DNA of 64,000 bases from JAXMAZ01 sp046350115 (lineage in GTDB: Bacteria > Planctomycetota > Planctomycetia > Gemmatales > Gemmataceae): NCBI GenBank assembly GCA_046350115.1, contig JAXMAZ010000029.1, positions 33,872 through 97,871 on the forward strand, in the 5' to 3' direction. The position numbers and the translations under genes are program-made. Positions 62,066-64,000 of the stretch are shown here, piece after piece. Each line of letters opens with the position of its first letter. Position 1 is the first letter of the stretch. The notes beneath the pieces are model-generated. The model was not told where the DNA came from, did not search any database, and was given only the letters and a program-made list of their open reading frames with translations.

Positions 62066-62644
62066 TCAACTGGCCGCCGGAGGGTCGGCCGGCGGGAACA
62101 GGTCGGCGATCGACACCTGGAACCCGGGGATGACCGCCCCGCCGTCCAGCGTGTCCGGCCGCCGAAGCACCCGACACGGGCCGGACGCTTCGTACACGTC
62201 CACGACCTGAACCCGCGGGTAGATCACCCACACCAGCCGCACCCCGGCCTCGAAATACTCCTCGACTTTCTCCCGCAGTTCCTCCGCCCGGTCGGTCGGG
62301 CTGACCACCTCGACACACAAGTCGGGCAGGACGTGCCAGGCGTTCGTGTCCGGGATCGGACGGTTCCGCGACCACCGGCTGTACGAGACGAACGCGACAT
62401 CCGGCCGGCGACTACGGTCCTTGTCCAACGGCAGCTTGAACAGGATTTCGGCGTGGGCTTCCCCGAGGTCGGCCGGGACGCTGACGTTCGACACCAATCG
62501 GGCCAGCCGGGACGCGAACACGGACGAGTTGGCGCTCATGGGCGGGAGTTCCACCACTTGACCGTCAACGATCTCGTAGCGGTCCGCGGCGTCGAACTCG
62601 CTCGGCGCCTGGTCGACCGGGGCGTCCAGCAGGTCGGTGGCCAT
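62066..62644 (-). CDS. Uma2-family nuclease-like protein, tandem paralogue
   Basis: A 192-residue Uma2 protein with the same N-terminus as its neighbour (MATDLLD), then YEIVDGQVVELPPM, RPDVAFVSYSRWS, LPDLCVEVVSPTDRAEEL and IPGFQVSIADLFPP. It begins 14 bases after the thiSG stop, on the same strand. The duplicated start and leader suggest a recent gene duplication with later divergence. Confidence 0.9.
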   Translation of the reverse strand: MATDLLDAPVDQAPSEFDAADRYEIVDGQVVELPPMSANSSVFASRLARLVSNVSVPADLGEAHAEILFKLPLDKDRSRRPDVAFVSYSRWSRNRPIPDTNAWHVLPDLCVEVVSPTDRAEELREKVEEYFEAGVRLVWVIYPRVQVVDVYEASGPCRVLRRPDTLDGGAVIPGFQVSIADLFPPADPPAAS

Positions 62645-62658
62645 CTCTCCCTCCGAAG

Positions 62659-63681
62659 TCAGCAGCTCGCCTGAATCATACCATCGGTCGGGCTGCTTGC
62701 ACTGGCGTACAGCTTCTTCGGGATGCGGCCGCCGAGGTACGCCTGCCGGCCGGCGTCGCACGCCCACCGCATCGCCCAGGCCATCCGCACCGGGTCTTTC
62801 GCGCTCGCAATCGCCGTGTTCAGCAGCACCCCGTCGCACCCCAGTTCCATCGCCGCCGCCACGTCGCTGGCCGTGCCGACGCCGGCGTCCACGATCACCG
62901 GGTAGTCCGGGTCGCCGTCCTTCAGGTACTCCAGGCAGATGCGGATGGCATTCGGGTTGAGGATGCCTTGGCCGCTGCCGATCGGGCTGCCGGCCGGCAT
63001 CACGCTGACCGCCCCGGCCGCCTTCAGCCGCTTGGCCAGCACCGGGTCGTCGGTCGTGTACACCAGCACGTTGAACCCGAGCTTGACCAGCTCCTCGGTC
63101 GCCTTCAGGGTGTCGATCGGGTCGGGCAGCAGCGTCTTTTTGTCCGCCAGGCACTCCAGCTTGACCCAGTTCGCCCCGGGGTTGCCGAGGTTGCCGAGCA
63201 GCTCCCGGGCGAGCTTGGCGTGCCGGACCGCGTCCTCGGCGCTGAAGCACCCGGCGGTATTCGGAAGGATGGTCAGCTTGGACAGATCGAGGTAGTCGAG
63301 GAGGCTCTTGCCGGCCGCGTCGAACAGCCGCTCGCGGCGGACGGCGACCGTCGTCACCTCGCACCCGCTGGCGGCCATGCACTCCCGCATCAGCTCCGGC
63401 GAGCTGTACTTGCCGGTGCCGGTGAACAGCCGGCTGGTGAAGGTGAACGGCCCCACCTTGAGCGGCTTGTCGGCGGGCTGGCCGCCGCCGACCAGGGTGA
63501 CGATCTCGACCGCGTCCCCGTCGTTCAGCGGGGTGGCCGGGTGGGCGGCCCGGGGCACCACCTCCCGGTTCACCTCGACCGCCAGCTTGGCCGGGTCACG
63601 GCTCAGCTGCCGGAGCAGGTCGGCGACGGTCAGCGGACCGGGGAAGGACTGGGCCACAGCGTTGACAGTGATGGTCGGCAT
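62659..63681 (-). CDS. thiSG: fused thiamine-biosynthesis ThiS-ThiG
   Basis: A 340-residue protein. Residues 1-about 66 are a ThiS ubiquitin-like sulfur carrier (ITVNAVAQSFPGPLTVADLLRQL, EIVTLVGGGQPADK), whose Gly-Gly end is internal. The rest is thiazole synthase ThiG: FTSRLFTGTGKYSSPELM, NTAGCFSAEDAV, NWVKLECLADKK (catalytic Lys), VYTTDDPVLAKRL, MPAGSPIGSGQGILNP and VDAGVGTASDVAAAMELGCDGVLLNTAIA. ThiS must have its GG freed for thiocarboxylation, so the fusion may be cut or work in place. The last six residues (MIQASC) lie in sequence duplicated from the Uma2 leader. Confidence 0.93.
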   Translation of the reverse strand: MPTITVNAVAQSFPGPLTVADLLRQLSRDPAKLAVEVNREVVPRAAHPATPLNDGDAVEIVTLVGGGQPADKPLKVGPFTFTSRLFTGTGKYSSPELMRECMAASGCEVTTVAVRRERLFDAAGKSLLDYLDLSKLTILPNTAGCFSAEDAVRHAKLARELLGNLGNPGANWVKLECLADKKTLLPDPIDTLKATEELVKLGFNVLVYTTDDPVLAKRLKAAGAVSVMPAGSPIGSGQGILNPNAIRICLEYLKDGDPDYPVIVDAGVGTASDVAAAMELGCDGVLLNTAIASAKDPVRMAWAMRWACDAGRQAYLGGRIPKKLYASASSPTDGMIQASC

Positions 63682-63775
63682 AGGGAGAATCCGTAAGTGG
63701 CCCGGCCGCCCGCCGAGACTCGCAGTCAACATACCGGGCGGGCCGCCGGAACCCAGGTCCGTCGAGTGCCGATCG

Positions 63776-64000
63776 ATGCCCCCCGTTGAGCCTGGCGACC
63801 CGGCGTCGCGCCCCTCCGTGCCGGAGGGCGAGACGGCCACCGTCGTCGCCCGCATCGTCCCGGCCGGCCCGGCCCGCCCGCCCGACGTCCCCGGGTACGA
63901 CATCCTGGAGGAAGTGGGCCGGGGCGGTATGGGGGTGGTGTACCGAGCGCGGCAGGTCGGCCTGAACCGGGTAGTCGCCCTCAAGCTGGCCCTGGCCGGC
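63776..64000 (+). CDS. Ser/Thr protein kinase, N-terminal part (runs off the window)
   Basis: The frame from ATG 63776 gives PPVEPGDPASRPSVPEGE, then the kinase start PGYDILEEVGRGGMGVVY and ARQVGLNRVVALKLALAG: glycine loop and the ATP lysine are both there. It continues beyond the window. It is divergent from thiSG. Confidence 0.9.
   Translation, partial: MPPVEPGDPASRPSVPEGETATVVARIVPAGPARPPDVPGYDILEEVGRGGMGVVYRARQVGLNRVVALKLALAG

Overview
The window looks like chromosomal DNA of a planctomycete, most likely from the Gemmataceae. It has very high GC, several Ser/Thr protein kinases with planctomycete-type N-terminal extensions, a large DUF1549/DUF1553 surface protein with CxxCH motifs, an ECF sigma factor next to a kinase, DUF1080 and sugar-isomerase-like secreted proteins, an expanded Uma2 family, and dense dispersed palindromic repeats. 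Placement rests on gene content only; there is no rRNA, tRNA, CRISPR array or recognisable transposase in the window.

Layout. 0-3.2 kb: a LacI-type regulator (5' truncated) followed by a tight phosphonate-breakdown operon (FAD oxidase, PhnZ-like HD oxygenase, PhnX). 3.2-10.7 kb: pirin, a kinase-TPR protein, RarD-like permease, Rieske oxygenase, tagaturonate-reductase-like dehydrogenase and a ceramidase-like membrane protein. 11.0-12.4 kb: a poly-aspartate protein, then a promoter, a TPR protein and an ArsC/Spx-like gene whose redox motif is interrupted by an in-frame TGA and is best read as a selenoprotein with a local SECIS hairpin. 12.5-23.9 kb: kinase-FGE fusion, glcE-glcF, a ParDE-type toxin-antitoxin pair, a DapA-family aldolase, YjbQ, an RluA-type pseudouridine synthase and a pseudokinase. 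24-30.2 kb: the DUF1549/DUF1553 protein and PAS-rich sensors. 30.2-36.8 kb: an esterase, then pstS, a fused pstC-pstA and a PhoR-like kinase. 36.8-47.1 kb: a DUF2089 regulator pair, lipoate ligase, threonine dehydratase, an ABC ATPase, mfd and a PpiC/SurA lipoprotein. 47.1-57.2 kb: sugar-isomerase-like proteins, an SDR, a badly frameshifted stretch (DUF1080, a coiled-coil protein and a CocE-type hydrolase), a HEPN pair, a SWIM-SNF2 helicase and two tyrosine-rich secreted proteins. 57.3-64 kb: a sigma factor/unknown/kinase operon, three Uma2 proteins, a phosphoglucomutase-like HAD enzyme, a fused thiS-thiG and the start of another kinase.

The most unusual content is (1) the selenoprotein gene, which ordinary gene calling would start downstream of its redox centre, and (2) the palindromic repeats. 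At least seven families occur. They are nested into each other, supply or overlap the stop codons of several genes, and are inserted in frame into coding sequence, twice at exactly the same place in two different kinases (between the catalytic loop and the DFG motif).

Data quality matters here. Conserved genes carry single-base frameshifts near 13.44, 21.28, 27.33, 50.52 and 56.38 kb, the 48.9-50.2 kb stretch carries many, and there is a 55-base G run at 33.3 kb. I read most of these as assembly or sequencing errors rather than real gene decay, but the sequence alone cannot decide.
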